Assembly (NCBI GenBank): GCA_012033335.1
Contig: JAAURB010000002.1
Span: 1 to 64,000 of the forward strand
Direction: 5' to 3'
Length of the DNA: 64,000 nucleotides
Origin: Oscillatoriales cyanobacterium RM2_1_1
Lineage (GTDB): Bacteria; Cyanobacteriota; Cyanobacteriia; Cyanobacteriales; Microcoleaceae
Below are positions 36,840 to 47,427 of the stretch, in pieces. The notes beneath the pieces are model-generated. The model saw only the letters and a program-made list of their open reading frames with translations, searched no databases and was not told the DNA's origin. The position numbers and the translations under genes were made by a program. The stretch's first letter is position 1. Each line of letters opens with the position of its first letter.

Positions 36840-37613
36840 CTAATCTGCGGTGGAGTAGAGCGCTTCATAACAGGCATCACTCATCTCAAAGTTGGCCGTG
36901 ACGCTTTGGACATCATCTAGGTCATCGAGGGCATCCATCAACTTCATTAGCGATCGCCCCTGATCAAGATCCTCAACCGCAATGGTGTTGTTAGGAATCC
37001 AGCGAATTTCTGCTTGCACCAGATTAAATTCTTGCTGTTTCAGGAATTGGGCCAGGCGCTCCAAATCACCCATTTCAGTAAAAACCTCTGCCCCCTCGGT
37101 GTCATCAACCGGGGTCATTTCATAGAAGTCGGCTTCCCCTTCTACTAAAGCTTCCAGAAGTTTTTCCTCATTAATTGGCCCCGCCAAAGTCGCGACACCC
37201 TTTTGATCAAACATCCAGCTAACACAGCCCGTTTCCCCCAGATTTCCGCCATTTTTGCTAAAGGAAACCCGCAGATCTGCTGCTGTGCGATTGCGATTAT
37301 CCGTCAAGCCCTCAATCAAAATGGCGACTCCCCCTCGGCCATAACCCTCATAGCGAACCGCTTCTAGGTCATTGCCGGATTCGAGGGTGCCTGCCCCTTT
37401 GGCGATCGCCCGTTCGATATTTTCGTTGGGAATGCCGGCGGCCTTGGCCTTATCAACGGCGGTTCGCAGTTGAAAGTTGGCCTCGGGGTCGGCTACCCCT
37501 GTGCGGGCTGCCACGATAATTTCTCGAGCAATTTTTGTAAAAACCTTGCCTTTAACGGCATCAACCCGCGCTTTTTGACGTTTGATATTTGCCCACTTAC
37601 TATGTCCAGCCAT
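36840..37613 (-). CDS. yebC: YebC/PmpR-family protein
   Basis: 257 residues, the usual length. MAGHSKWANIKRQKARVDAV is the universal start of the family; KAAGIPNENIERAIAKGAG and YEGYGRGGVAILIE are also diagnostic. YebC-type proteins were first described as transcription regulators, and recent work links several of them to easing ribosome stalling at proline-rich stretches. Alone here. Confidence 0.97.
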   Translation of the reverse strand: MAGHSKWANIKRQKARVDAVKGKVFTKIAREIIVAARTGVADPEANFQLRTAVDKAKAAGIPNENIERAIAKGAGTLESGNDLEAVRYEGYGRGGVAILIEGLTDNRNRTAADLRVSFSKNGGNLGETGCVSWMFDQKGVATLAGPINEEKLLEALVEGEADFYEMTPVDDTEGAEVFTEMGDLERLAQFLKQQEFNLVQAEIRWIPNNTIAVEDLDQGRSLMKLMDALDDLDDVQSVTANFEMSDACYEALYSTAD

Positions 37614-37701
37614 AGACTCAAACTGTGATTTCCCAAAACTTTTTTAAACCATCAATCTCTTCAATTCTACTGATCAATTCTACTGAGTCCCTGATCGGGA
37701 C

Positions 37702-40700
37702 TCAATCTGATCCATGCAGTAACGGTTCAATTAGGTCACTGATCAGATCCAATCGGAGTTGTTCTATCAAGGCGCTCAACGCATCCACCAGGGCAGAATC
37801 AGCCTGGGGAACTTCCTGGATCAGTTCCCTCGCCCACACATCATCTCCACTCACCGTAGCTTGATGGAGTTGTTGCAGCCAGGATTCCGGCATGATTTTC
37901 AGATCCGCCGCTGTCAGGGCTTGAGGTTGAAGGGATGGGGCGGGGGCGGAGGCTGTGTAGAGATAGCTCACCCCTAGATGGGTCGCCATTTTGCTGAATA
38001 GCTCTTCTGCCTGGAAGGGTTTATAGATCACATCATCACAGCCAGCCATCAACATTTTTTGGGCCTCCTCTCGCAGGGCACTGGCGGTAAGGGCAATAAT
38101 AATGGGAGCGTTCTGAGTTTGATTTCGAGCTTGAGCTTTAATCTGGCGGGTTGCCTCATAGCCGTTCATTCGAGGCATCTGCAAGTCCATCAGAATCAGA
38201 TTGGGGGAGTGCGATCGCACTCCATCATAGCGGCCAAACCGTCCTCGGCTTCAAACACCTCAAACCCCAGGGGTTTTAGGAGCCGAACAATCAGCAACCG
38301 ATTTTCTGAAACTTCATCCACCACCAGGATTCGGTATTGGGGTTGATCCGGGGCCAAGGCAACAATCTGTTGCATGGGATCTGGATCGGCGATATCGGCC
38401 CGATTGGCTGTTTCTATCTGGATGCTGAATCTAAAGCAACTGCCCTCGCCAATTCGACTGGTGATGGTCAGATCCCCCCCCCATCATCTGGACAAATTGC
38501 CGACTGATGGTCAACCCTAGACCGGTTCCCTGACGAGCTTTACGTCCTGAGTCAGTTTGGACAAAGGCATCAAAAATAGTGGCGATTTCCTCCGGGGCAA
38601 TTCCTGGCCCCGTATCAGATACCTCAAAAATCAGAGTCGTCAGGTTGGATTTTGACATTTTTGGCATTGGGGATTGTCGATCAGAGGTCTGATATGCCCC
38701 CAGAGTAACCGCCAGCAATACCTGACCACTCTGGGTAAATTTGATTGCATTTCCCAGTAAATTAATTAGAACTTGTCGGAGTTTTTTTTCGTCGGTTGTG
38801 ATGTATTGGGGGACGTTTGGAGACCATTGAAATTTGAGCAGTAAATCCTTAGAAGCCGTCCGCAATCTCAACATGGCCTCCAGGGTATTGAGGAGAAGAT
38901 GGAGATCAAAAGTGACTTGATCCAGGACGATCTTGCCTGCTTCAATCTTAGAAAGATCCAGAATATCGTTAATCAAATCTAATAAATGAGCTCCACTACG
39001 ATTGATAATTTCCAAATCGTTTCGGGCGATCGCCGTTAAGCTGGGATCATTAACCAGGAGTTGACTGAACCCCAGAATTGCATTCAGAGGAGTTCGCAGT
39101 TCGTGACTCATATTAGCCAGAAAAATACTCTTGGCTTGATTAGCAACGTCAGCGGTTTTTCTGGCCTTATCTAATTCAATATTTTGCCTTCGCAAAGTCT
39201 CCTCAACCTGTTTTAAATGACTGATGTCAGTGGCGACAAACAGGCATTGTTGAATGGCCTCAACTTGAATAATTTCTGCTGAGAGCAAGACTGGAATAAC
39301 CTCCCCCGTTTTTTTTCGTAAACCAGTTTCTCGATTGCGGAATTGATTCCATTGGGAAGATCCAGAAGAGGTAGGGGTCAAATATTCTGAATCTATTAAA
39401 AGATCTAGTTCCAGGGCTGTATGCCCGACCACTTCTTCCTTTGAGTACCCTAAAATTTTCATCAAGCTATCATTAACTTCCAGAATGGCTCTATCTGTAA
39501 AACTGGCGATAATAATCATATCCGGGCTGGCTTTAAATGCCTGGGAAAACTTTGCTTCAGACACTCGCAAAGCAACTTCTGTTCGCTTTTTTTCAGTGAT
39601 ATCATTGCTACTCGACAACAGGCAAGGTTCCTGGTTAATTATAATTAAATCGGTAGAAACTAAAGCGGTTCTAATCTCCCCAGTCTTCGTCCGAAAGTTG
39701 ACTTCGTAATTGCGAATTTTTTGGTCTAAGTCTAGAGTTTGATAAAAGTCATCATAATCCTCGGGTGTTACCCAGAGGTTAAGTTCTAATGAACTCCGAT
39801 CAATCACTTCCTCCCGGGAGTAGCCTGTAATTCGGCAAAAGCTATCATTGACATCGATATATTTTCTATCTCGAATACGAGTAATAATAATCGGATGAGG
39901 TGTTCCCAAAAAAATAGTGGAAAACTTTGCTTCCGATTCCCTCAGAGCCTCTTCTGCTGCTTCCGCAATTTGAACTTTTTCAGCCAAAGCTTCAGTGCGA
40001 TTAATGACTTTTTGTTCAAGATTACGAGAATAATCTTCGAGTTGTTGATAAGATTGTTGTAGGCTCTGGCTCATCTGATTCAAGGTATTCGACAGAATAT
40101 TGAGTTCTTGAATTTGGCTGCCTCTAACAGCAGGATTTTCAGTTCCCAAAGACCAGGTTTTTACCGCTTGACTGAGTTGAATAATCGGTCGAGTCAGACG
40201 ACGACTGGTCAGAATACCCAGAATAACTGAAAGCCCTAATGCACCCAGGCACAACAGGATAGTCACGCGATTGTGTTGATTGATTTGTTGGGTAAAGTCA
40301 GCTTTAGGAACTACTGAAATAATCAACCAATCCAGACCATATTCATCCTGGAGTGGAGCCACCTGCAGAAAATTGTGTTGCCCATCAACTTCAAAGTCAA
40401 AGCGATTAAGCTGTTGAATTTTAGCTAAACTGCTAAACTTTTCTAGCAGCGTTTTTGTGGCGGATTGAATGAGTGAATTCTGGCTTTTAATGGCTTGAGT
40501 CCTGACCAATTGCCCATCAATAATCTCAAAAATTGACTCCGCCGTTGAAGATGCAACTAATTCACCTGACCGCTCAATAATGAACATTTTTCCATTTTGA
40601 CCCAGCCGTTGCCGCTCTAAGAATTGATCCAATTCTTCAAAGCTCAAATCTGCTCCCGTTACGCCAACAAACTCAGTCTGAGTTGAGGTTCCCTGCCTAA

Positions 40701-41319
40701 CCTGACTAAACAGAGGTCGGACAAAAGTCAGGCTCAAAACATCTTGCTCAACCCAGGCATAAATTTTGATCCATTGGGGTTTTTGGCTCGAAGCAACGGT
40801 TTGATACCAGGATCGGGTTCGCGGATCGTATTTTTCTGCTGTCAAACTTAATGGCTGATTCAGTTGACCAGTCTGTTGATCTAAGCCGTAGGTTTGAATT
40901 TTTCCCGCCGTTGTATTATCTTTGATAGCTGTAGCAAATGTATTTTCTGACCGCCGTTCAACGGCAACGAAGTTTCCTATTTCAGTGCCAAATTGTACCA
41001 GGCTAATCGTCGTAAAAGTAGAGATCTGTTGCCAACCGCGCTGCTGTAAAGCAGTGATATTTTTTAAGTCTAATTCCCCACTACTGACAGCTTTTTGATT
41101 GAGCTCAGTGATCAATTCAGGAGTGCTGAGGAATGAAGCGAGCTTTTGTTCAATGCGATCGCTGACTTCATCTTGAAGCTCAATCACCAGACTCCGAACT
41201 GCTTTCTGCCCATTTTGCCAGGAGAGATAACCAGTTAATCCGACAATCCCCACCATCTGTAAAATAAATGGGAGGGTGAGCAACGTTCGGATTGAAATGG
41301 GAGATTTCAAGGCTGACAA
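37702..41319 (-). pseudogene. Hybrid sensor histidine kinase, split by two frameshifts (possible sequencing errors)
   Basis: Two frames together give one hybrid kinase. The main part (41319-38431) has a membrane helix (about 14-32), a dCache-like extracellular sensor (to about 350), a second helix (about 352-372), HAMP, two PAS domains (about 465-585 and 590-710), HisKA with H739 in ANMSHELRTPLN and the HATPase ending near QMMGG. A run of nine C at 38475-38483 shifts the frame; one base fewer restores DLTITSRIGEGSCFRFSIQI and a receiver start YRILVVDEVSENRLLIVRLL. A second shift at GCGATCGC near 38212-38219 leads into SHSPNLILMDLQMPRMNGYE (phosphoacceptor D) to the end at 37702. Confidence 0.85.
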
Positions 41320-41484
41320 ACTCGCTGAAGAATTGTTGTGATTGTAATATATTGTTAATTTTAAAAGCTAACTTGAAAGTTGCTAGTTTGAAAACGACTT
41401 CATCAGGAAAACTTAATTAGAAAGACTTAATCAGAAAAGTCCATCGGGATGATCCTCAATAATTCATAAAAGTTTGTCAAGTTT

Positions 41485-41584
41485 ATGGTGCAGGCATCTT
41501 GCCTGCTGGAAAACAGCCGGGACGGCTCGTTCCACCTAACTGACTTTCCCTAACTGACGAAAACAGCCGGGATGGCTGTTCCAC
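41485..41584 (+). repeat. Dispersed repeat family C (two hairpin units)
   Basis: GTGCAGGCATCTTGCCTGC then GGAAAACAGCCGGGACGGCT, and a second AAACAGCCGGGATGGCTGTTC. CAGGCA/TGCCTG and ACAGCC/GGCTGT form small hairpins. The same blocks occur, in other order or orientation, at 46588-46642 and 58958-59036. It lies just upstream of coaX. Confidence 0.78.
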
Positions 41585-41638
41585 TTGATTGACGCTGTAA
41601 TCCTCATAAACTGCCCACCTGTTTCAATTTCAGGATTA

Positions 41639-42412
41639 ATGAACCATTCCCCGTTTAGCCCTGATCTGTGGTTCGGTCTGATGATCGGAAATTCTCGTCT
41701 GCATTGGGCAAGATTCTCGGGAAAAGACCTGTCGGCCATCTGGCACAGTGATTACTTGAGTCAGGATGATATTCAGAACTTATCCGCTCCCCTGCAAATG
41801 GCTCCCATTATCCTGGCTTCGGTAGTTGCCGAACAAACCCAACGCTGGCAGTACTATCCCCATCTTCAGATCATTACCCTCGACCAGATTCCTTTAAAAA
41901 ATCTCTATCCTACTCTGGGAATTGATCGAGCTTTGGCGGGACTAGGGGCAGGGGCAATCCTGGGTTGGCCTGTCCTAGTGATTGATGCTGGAACAGCTTT
42001 GACCTTCACGGGATTTAATGGCGATCGCACCCTGGCAGGAGGGGCCATTTTGCCAGGACTAAGCTTACAATTTTCGAGCTTGCATGACAATACGGGGGAT
42101 TTACCCGCCGTCACCCTGCCAGATCAACTGCCTTCCCGCTGGGCATTGACCACCTCTGCCGCCATTCAAAGTGGCATTCTTTATACTACTCTGGCTGGAA
42201 TTGGGGATTTTATTACCGTCTGGCTAGAACAATTTCCCGGGAGTCAAATTGCCCTAACCGGCGGCGATGCTCAGGCGCTATGCCGATACTTGAACAGTTA
42301 TTCCCCCCACCTGCTCCCCCAGATTCAAGAAACCCCCGCTGCCCTGTTTTGGGGAATGGCTGAAATCGTCTGGAATGCTGAGAGTTTTAGGATCAACTTC
42401 CGAAACCCTTAA
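41639..42412 (+). CDS. coaX: Type III pantothenate kinase
   Basis: It phosphorylates pantothenate in the first step of coenzyme A synthesis. The 257 residues have the ASKHA fold: LMIGNSRLHWARFSG (phosphate-1 loop, where many homologues have DxGN; here IGNS, as in other cyanobacteria), LVIDAGTALTFTGF, and GGAILPGLSLQFSSL. The frame extends back to 41585, but ATG 41639 (MNHSPFSPDLWFG) avoids the repeat. It is convergent with pntB with only 5 bp between. Confidence 0.9.
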   Translation: MNHSPFSPDLWFGLMIGNSRLHWARFSGKDLSAIWHSDYLSQDDIQNLSAPLQMAPIILASVVAEQTQRWQYYPHLQIITLDQIPLKNLYPTLGIDRALAGLGAGAILGWPVLVIDAGTALTFTGFNGDRTLAGGAILPGLSLQFSSLHDNTGDLPAVTLPDQLPSRWALTTSAAIQSGILYTTLAGIGDFITVWLEQFPGSQIALTGGDAQALCRYLNSYSPHLLPQIQETPAALFWGMAEIVWNAESFRINFRNP

Positions 42413-42417
42413 CAACC

Positions 42418-43821
42418 TTATAGTTGCTTCACTTCCGCCACCAGCTTTGATACCATGTCCTTGGCGCTGCCAAACATCATCATGGTTTTGTCTTTGTAGA
42501 AAAGATCATTATCTACTCCCGCAAAACCAGTGCTGAGACTGCGCTTGATCACAATGGTATTCTTGGCTCGATCCACTTCCAGGATGGGCATCCCGTAAAT
42601 TGGACTTTTTTTATCTTCTCGGGCTGCTGGGTTAACCACATCATTCGCACCAATCACCAGGGCCACATCAGTTTGCTCGAACTGAGGATTAATGTCGTCC
42701 ATGTCATACAGTTGCGGATAGGGTACGTTCGCCTCCGCCAGCAACACATTCATGTGTCCCGGCATCCGCCCTGCTACCGGGTGAATCGCATAGCGCACCT
42801 CGACTCCTTGATTTTCGAGCTGATCCACCAGTTCCTTAACGGAGTGTTGAGCCTGGGCCACGGCCATACCATAACCCGGGACAATCACCACAGAACGAGC
42901 ATAGCCCAACATCATTGCCCCCTCTTCTGGATCAATGCTACGAACGGTTCTGTCCCCCGTTCCTCCAGAACCACCAGCCACTGCACTACTACCAGTTCCA
43001 AATCCAGCAAACAGCACATTGGTCAGGGAACGGTTCATTGCTTTACACATGATGATGGTCAGGATGATACCGGACGCTCCCACCAAGGCCCCGGCAATAA
43101 TCAACAGATTGTTCATCACCACAAATCCTGCTGCGCTGGCCGCCAGCCCAGAGAAGGAGTTTAACAGGGAAATCACCACGGGCATATCGCCCCCCCCGAT
43201 GGGAATCACAAATAGTACCCCTAAAATCAGAGAAACGGCCACTAAAGCCAGAAACACCGATAAGTTGAAGGGATGCAAGCAGAGATAAATACTTCCCACC
43301 AAAAATCCCCCAAACAGCAGAGCATTCACCCACTGTTGCAAGGGAAACATAATCGGAGCACCACTCATCATCCCCTGCAACTTGGCAAAGGCGATCATGG
43401 AACCCATGAATGTAATCCCCCCAATCAAAACCCCTAGCACCGCTGTAATTGTTGTGGGTAAGGGTGGAGCCTCCGCCGTTGCCAGGAATCGCCAGAATTC
43501 CCCCACAGCAACCATGGCAGAGGCTGCACCTCCCAAGCCATTGAGCAAGCCCACCATTTGGGGCATGGCTGTCATCTCAACTTTGTAGGCCATGATCGCC
43601 CCAATAATCGAACCAATCACCAGGCCGACAAAAATCATCCCATAGCTGAGAACATGCTGATCCAGCAAGGTAGCAACAATCGCAATCAACATCCCCACCG
43701 CTGCCCAAATGTTTCCCCGGCGGGCCGTCGCTGGGGAACCCAGCTTCTTTAACCCAAAGAAAAATAGGGCCACGGCCACCAAATAGCTGAGTTGAATCCC
43801 GGTTGGTAGAAACTCGCTCAT
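42418..43821 (-). CDS. pntB: NAD(P) transhydrogenase beta subunit
   Basis: It carries the NADP(H)-binding domain III and most of the proton channel of the membrane transhydrogenase, which makes NADPH from NADH. 467 residues: about nine membrane helices (1-280) then domain III (about 290-467) with VVIVPGYGMAVAQAQH, HPVAGRMPGHMNVLLAEA and VIGANDVVNPAAREDKKSPI. Its ATG overlaps the pntA2 stop by 4 nt. Last of the pnt operon. Confidence 0.97.
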   Translation of the reverse strand: MSEFLPTGIQLSYLVAVALFFFGLKKLGSPATARRGNIWAAVGMLIAIVATLLDQHVLSYGMIFVGLVIGSIIGAIMAYKVEMTAMPQMVGLLNGLGGAASAMVAVGEFWRFLATAEAPPLPTTITAVLGVLIGGITFMGSMIAFAKLQGMMSGAPIMFPLQQWVNALLFGGFLVGSIYLCLHPFNLSVFLALVAVSLILGVLFVIPIGGGDMPVVISLLNSFSGLAASAAGFVVMNNLLIIAGALVGASGIILTIIMCKAMNRSLTNVLFAGFGTGSSAVAGGSGGTGDRTVRSIDPEEGAMMLGYARSVVIVPGYGMAVAQAQHSVKELVDQLENQGVEVRYAIHPVAGRMPGHMNVLLAEANVPYPQLYDMDDINPQFEQTDVALVIGANDVVNPAAREDKKSPIYGMPILEVDRAKNTIVIKRSLSTGFAGVDNDLFYKDKTMMMFGSAKDMVSKLVAEVKQL

Positions 43822-44114
43822 GCTTTCACCTCCTTCTTTTTAAACATTTGTAGCATCCGGTCGGTCACCAGAAACCCGCCGACCACGTTGATCATGGCGA
43901 GAATTACAGCCAGTACACCCAAGATCACCGTGACATTTCCACCTCGATTCCCCGCAATGAGAATCGCCCCCAGAACACTAATACCCGAAATTGCATTAGC
44001 CCCAGACATCAGGGGAGTATGCAACGTAGGGGGAACTTTCGTGATCACTTCAAATCCGGCAAAGGTTGCCAGCACAAACACAAACAAAGCAGAGATTAAA
44101 ACTTCTGTACTCAT
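43818..44114 (-). CDS. pntA2: NAD(P) transhydrogenase subunit alpha part 2 (membrane segment)
   Basis: 98 residues with three membrane helices, forming the alpha-subunit membrane domain: ALFVFVLATFAGFEVITKVP and HTPLMSGANAISGISVLGAI are diagnostic. In cyanobacteria the alpha subunit is commonly split in two genes, as here. It overlaps pntB by 4 nt and follows pntA by about 190 bp. Confidence 0.95.
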   Translation of the reverse strand: MSTEVLISALFVFVLATFAGFEVITKVPPTLHTPLMSGANAISGISVLGAILIAGNRGGNVTVILGVLAVILAMINVVGGFLVTDRMLQMFKKKEVKA

Positions 44115-44306
44115 GGCAATGGATTATTAGTCATTAGTGACGGTGAATGAATTGACTAGTGGAATCAGGTATGGATGAATCAAGCAGGATGCTTAATAGG
44201 AATAGTTACCTGTAAGGTAGTGAAATCAGGAAAGTGTTCAGAATACAGGTTTCATCCGCTCAATCTCTGACTGCAGATTCCCCGGTCAAGCTGCCAACTT
44301 CCAGAT

Positions 44307-45462
44307 TCAACTGTTTGCAATAGAAGCCTCATAGCTCGCTAAAGCGTCCTTTACCCGTTGAGAGCGGATTTCCCCTTGATGGGTCACACAGGCTCCGCTG
44401 ATCACCTCATCCTCGAAATCCAGGTTGAGTTCTCCATCCTGGGTGATCATTAGCTTCAGCAAGGCCAGCACATTCTTGGAATAAACTTCGCTGGCATGGA
44501 CGGGCATGGAAGAGGGCAAGTTAATCGGCCCAACAATGGTAACACCGTGCTTTTGAACGTCTTTCCCCGCCTCTGTGACTTCACAATTCCCCCCCTGGGA
44601 CGCTGCCAGATCAACAATTACCGATCCGGGTTTCATGGCCTTGACCATAGCCTCCGTCATTAGCAAAGGCGCTTTACGACCCGGCACCTGGGCTGTCGTA
44701 ATCACAATATCAGAGGCGGCAACATGCTCGGTGAGAATCCGGCGGGCATGTTCCTGGGCTGTTTCAGAGATTTCTTTAGCGTAGCCCCCCTCCGCCACCG
44801 TATCTTCCTCCAGGGTGACATCTAAGAACTTGGCCCCGAGGCTCTGCACCTGCTCTCGGACTTCCGGGCGGATATCGTAACCTTCGACGACTGCCCCAAC
44901 CGTCTGGCGGTGCGATCGCCTGTAATCCAGCAACTCCTGCCCCCATCACTAGAACCTTGGCTGGACGAATCGTGCCAGCGGCAGTGGTTAACATAGGGAA
45001 ATATTTGGGTAGGGTAGCCGCCGCAATCAGTACGGATTTGTACCCAGCAATATTCGCCTGAGAAGACAGGGCATCCATACTCTGGGCCCGACTAATCCGA
45101 GGGATCATTTCCATGCTCAGGGCTGTCACTTTGCGATCCGCTAGCTTCTGGATCAGCTCTGGATTCCCCAGGGGGTCAAGAAACCCAATCACAACACTGC
45201 CTTCGTGCAGTTGATCGACTTCAAAGTCCTGGAGAACCCCGACTTTCACAACGATGTCAGCTTCTCGCCAGAGTGAATGCAAATCCCCAATCACCTGGGC
45301 TCCAATCGCTTCGTAGGTCGAATCTGAGAAAAAACTACGTTCCCCTGCTCCGGCCTCAACCCAAATTTCTGCACCCTGTTGTTGCAATCGAGCAGCCACC
45401 TCTGGAATCAGAGCAACGCGCCGTTCATCAACTTGAGTTTCCTTCGCGATCGCGATTTTCAT
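44307..45462 (-). pseudogene. pntA: NAD(P) transhydrogenase subunit alpha part 1, frameshifted (possible sequencing error)
   Basis: NAD(H)-binding domain I of the transhydrogenase. Frame one (from ATG 45462, MKIAIAKETQVDERRVALIP) runs through KVLVMGAGVAGLQAIA; frame two resumes with VGAVVEGYDIRPEVREQVQS and continues to EVTEAGKDVQKHGVTIVGPI and the end at 44307. The expected text between is 'ATARRLGAVVEG'; here CACCGCCAGACGGTTGGGGC next to a GCGATCGC lacks two bases (or has one extra). The partners pntA2 and pntB are intact, so a sequencing or assembly error is plausible. An upstream start at 45516 is not needed. Confidence 0.88.
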
Positions 45463-45857
45463 GTATTCAGTTCTCCTTATAACTGAGGGCAGAAGTTCGG
45501 TGGGATGAGGAGGCACAGTCGCTGGAACTCCTGCCAGAATCTAACGTCTGAACCCTAAAAGATGCTCTGACTGAACTAGTCAAAATCTTTTACCAAGCCC
45601 TGAAAGGCTGATTGGCGCTACCCTCCCTGACCAACTTTCCTGACCAACTTCCCGGACTAAATTGTGACAACCCGGAAATCCTGTCCCATGACCACCAATG
45701 TGGGCTCGACAGCTTTCCTCTAGTTGTGGCACAATACGATCTAATCTGCATCCTAATCTGGATTATCTAAAGCCTCAGGTATCTTTAGTTTGTCTTTATC
45801 TAGTTCGGCGTTTCTTCATAGGATTTCAATTCACTACAGGTTATTACAGGAGTGTTT

Positions 45858-46367
45858 ATGCGACGTTTAGCAGTAAGTTTGGCTTTGATCAGTTGTACCC
45901 TGACGAGTTTGCCCCTTGTCGTATTTGCCCAGGGAACACCCGGGGTTACCCTCTTCGGGGGGCCAGATAAGTCCAGGTTGCTGAATTTTTATCTGCAAAG
46001 TGGCCGAGCTGGAGACAAAGACCGCTACAAATTGAGAATTCCGGCAGACAAGTTAAACCTGGCCGTAGAGCTAATCTCAATTTCCTATCCTGATTATTAC
46101 AAGGGCAAGTTCAATCCCGAAAAAATTGAGGTGCGGATCAAGGATGAACCGATCGCTCTAGAAGAAGTTATTTGGGATCCTGAGAATCATTTTATTGAAA
46201 TCTACCCAGCCGAGCCCATTCCCGCAGGAACCAAAATTGAGATTGTCATGTCGGATGTCAAGAATCCAACCTTTGGGGGAATGTATCAATTTAATGCCAA
46301 TATTCGTACCCCTGGAGATGTGCCCATTACTCGCTATGTGGGTACCTGGGTCTTGAATATTAACTAG
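45858..46367 (+). CDS. DUF2808-family exported protein
   Basis: 169 residues from ATG 45858 (a GTG at 45852 is the alternative; ACAGGAG at 45846-45852 fits ATG better). A signal peptide (about 1-24, ending LPLVVFAQG) precedes a domain of the cyanobacterial DUF2808 family: YKLRIPADKLNLAVELISIS, YYKGKFNPEKIEVRIK and FNANIRTPGDVPITRYVGTW. Function unknown; the family is exported and abundant in cyanobacteria. Confidence 0.9.
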   Translation: MRRLAVSLALISCTLTSLPLVVFAQGTPGVTLFGGPDKSRLLNFYLQSGRAGDKDRYKLRIPADKLNLAVELISISYPDYYKGKFNPEKIEVRIKDEPIALEEVIWDPENHFIEIYPAEPIPAGTKIEIVMSDVKNPTFGGMYQFNANIRTPGDVPITRYVGTWVLNIN

Positions 46368-46400
46368 TCAGGTATCAACAAGTCACGAATTGTCACTATT

Positions 46401-46493
46401 ATGGCGATTTTCAATCCCGTGAGATATGAAGTTGGCAGGTGATGGTATGGTGCGCCATCACCTCTCGTATTCCAGCAGTGTGAGAACGCTGTA
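46401..46493 (+). repeat. Dispersed repeat family B, full copy
   Basis: ATGGCGATTTTCAATCCCGT, central GGTGATGGTATGGTGCGCCA-TCACC (imperfect palindrome), and end CAGCAGTGTGAGAACGCTGT. Located between the DUF2808 gene and repeat C copy. Confidence 0.8.
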
Positions 46494-46587
46494 GATAACG
46501 TTCATAGGTGAGTTAACGACAGGAAACCCAACCTGTGAACCTTTTGGATTATTTATAAACCTTTTGGATTATGAAGGTTAAGTTGAA

Positions 46588-46642
46588 CAGGATGGGATAG
46601 CCATCTCGCTGTTTCTCAGCAGGCAAGATGCCTGCACCACAA
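46588..46642 (+). repeat. Dispersed repeat family C, reverse order copy
   Basis: GGATAGCCATCTCGCTGTTTC then AGCAGGCAAGATGCCTGCAC; the reverse complement of the right part is the GTGCAGGCATCTTGCCTGC seen at 41485. Confidence 0.72.
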
Positions 46643-46696
46643 GGATTTGTATCTGACCTGCAATAATTATGATTTGATCCAGATTCCTAACGCCCA

Positions 46697-46722
46697 ATAA
46701 AAAGCCCCCTGTCAGGGGCTTA
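46697..46722 (-). terminator. Intrinsic terminator of the peptidoglycan-binding gene
   Basis: On the minus strand: AAGCCCCTGACAGGGGGCTT followed by TTTATTG; a 7-8 bp GC-rich stem with a 4-5 base loop and a T-tract, about 50 bp after the stop codon at 46771. Confidence 0.85.
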
Positions 46723-46770
46723 AATGCGATGAAAGTTAGACAATCTCTAGATGATCCAGAGTGAACCAGA

Positions 46771-47427
46771 CTATAGACCCATGGCCCGGAGGGTGCTAGG
46801 GCCAGCAATTCCATCCACAGACAGACCATAGTCATCCTGGAAATTCTTGACTGCATTCTTCGTGATGCTGCCGTAGTAGCCCGTGCTATTGGCATAGAAA
46901 TAACCATAGTCTGCCAGACGATTCTGGAGCTTTGCCACTGAATAGCCGCGATCGCCCTTAGAGAGATAGCTACCGCCACAGTGACACTTGCTATGGCTGG
47001 CCTTTTTGTAACTATAGTGAGGCTTGTGATGGGAAACGGGTTTGTAGTAGCTCAATCCCATCGCTGCGGCGGTTCTAGGGCCAACAATACCATCTGCATG
47101 GAGACCATAGTCATGCTGGAATGCTTTAACGGCGTGGGTTGTGATTTTGCCGTAGTAGCCTGTTGCTCTAGCATGGAAATAACCATAATAGGCAAGCTTG
47201 TGCTGAACTGCCTTAACGTCAGCACCAGAATCACCATGGGACAATGCAGCTTGAGCATTACCACCACTCAATACCGCAGCACCAACAGCAATGGACAGAA
47301 TAGGTAACCAGCTCTTGCTGGCCAGGGCGCTCCAATTGAGTCCCCGCAACAACACAAGACTACCATCATGGGGCTTCTCAGATGCTTCGTAGGCCGAGAC
47401 TAGATGAGTATAAGCTAGTGTATCCAT
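46771..47427 (-). CDS. Peptidoglycan-binding protein with two PG_binding_1 domains
   Basis: 218 residues: a hydrophobic segment (about 38-60, WLPILSIAVGAAVLSGGNAQA) acting as signal or anchor, then two PG_binding_1 modules (about 65-120: LSHGDSGADVKAVQHKLAYY; and 155-215: LSKGDRGYSVAKLQNRLADY), each followed by the Y-(F/Y)-x-A-TGYYG segment. A His/Lys/Tyr/Cys-rich linker (HKPHYSYKKASHSKCHCGG) separates them. Likely cell-wall associated with no catalytic domain. The two modules are near duplicates at the DNA level. Confidence 0.9.
   Translation of the reverse strand: MDTLAYTHLVSAYEASEKPHDGSLVLLRGLNWSALASKSWLPILSIAVGAAVLSGGNAQAALSHGDSGADVKAVQHKLAYYGYFHARATGYYGKITTHAVKAFQHDYGLHADGIVGPRTAAAMGLSYYKPVSHHKPHYSYKKASHSKCHCGGSYLSKGDRGYSVAKLQNRLADYGYFYANSTGYYGSITKNAVKNFQDDYGLSVDGIAGPSTLRAMGL

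Noticed and set aside
42673-43164. 163-residue plus-strand open frame opposite pntB
   Set aside because: Antisense to a conserved transhydrogenase subunit; His/Arg-rich shadow.
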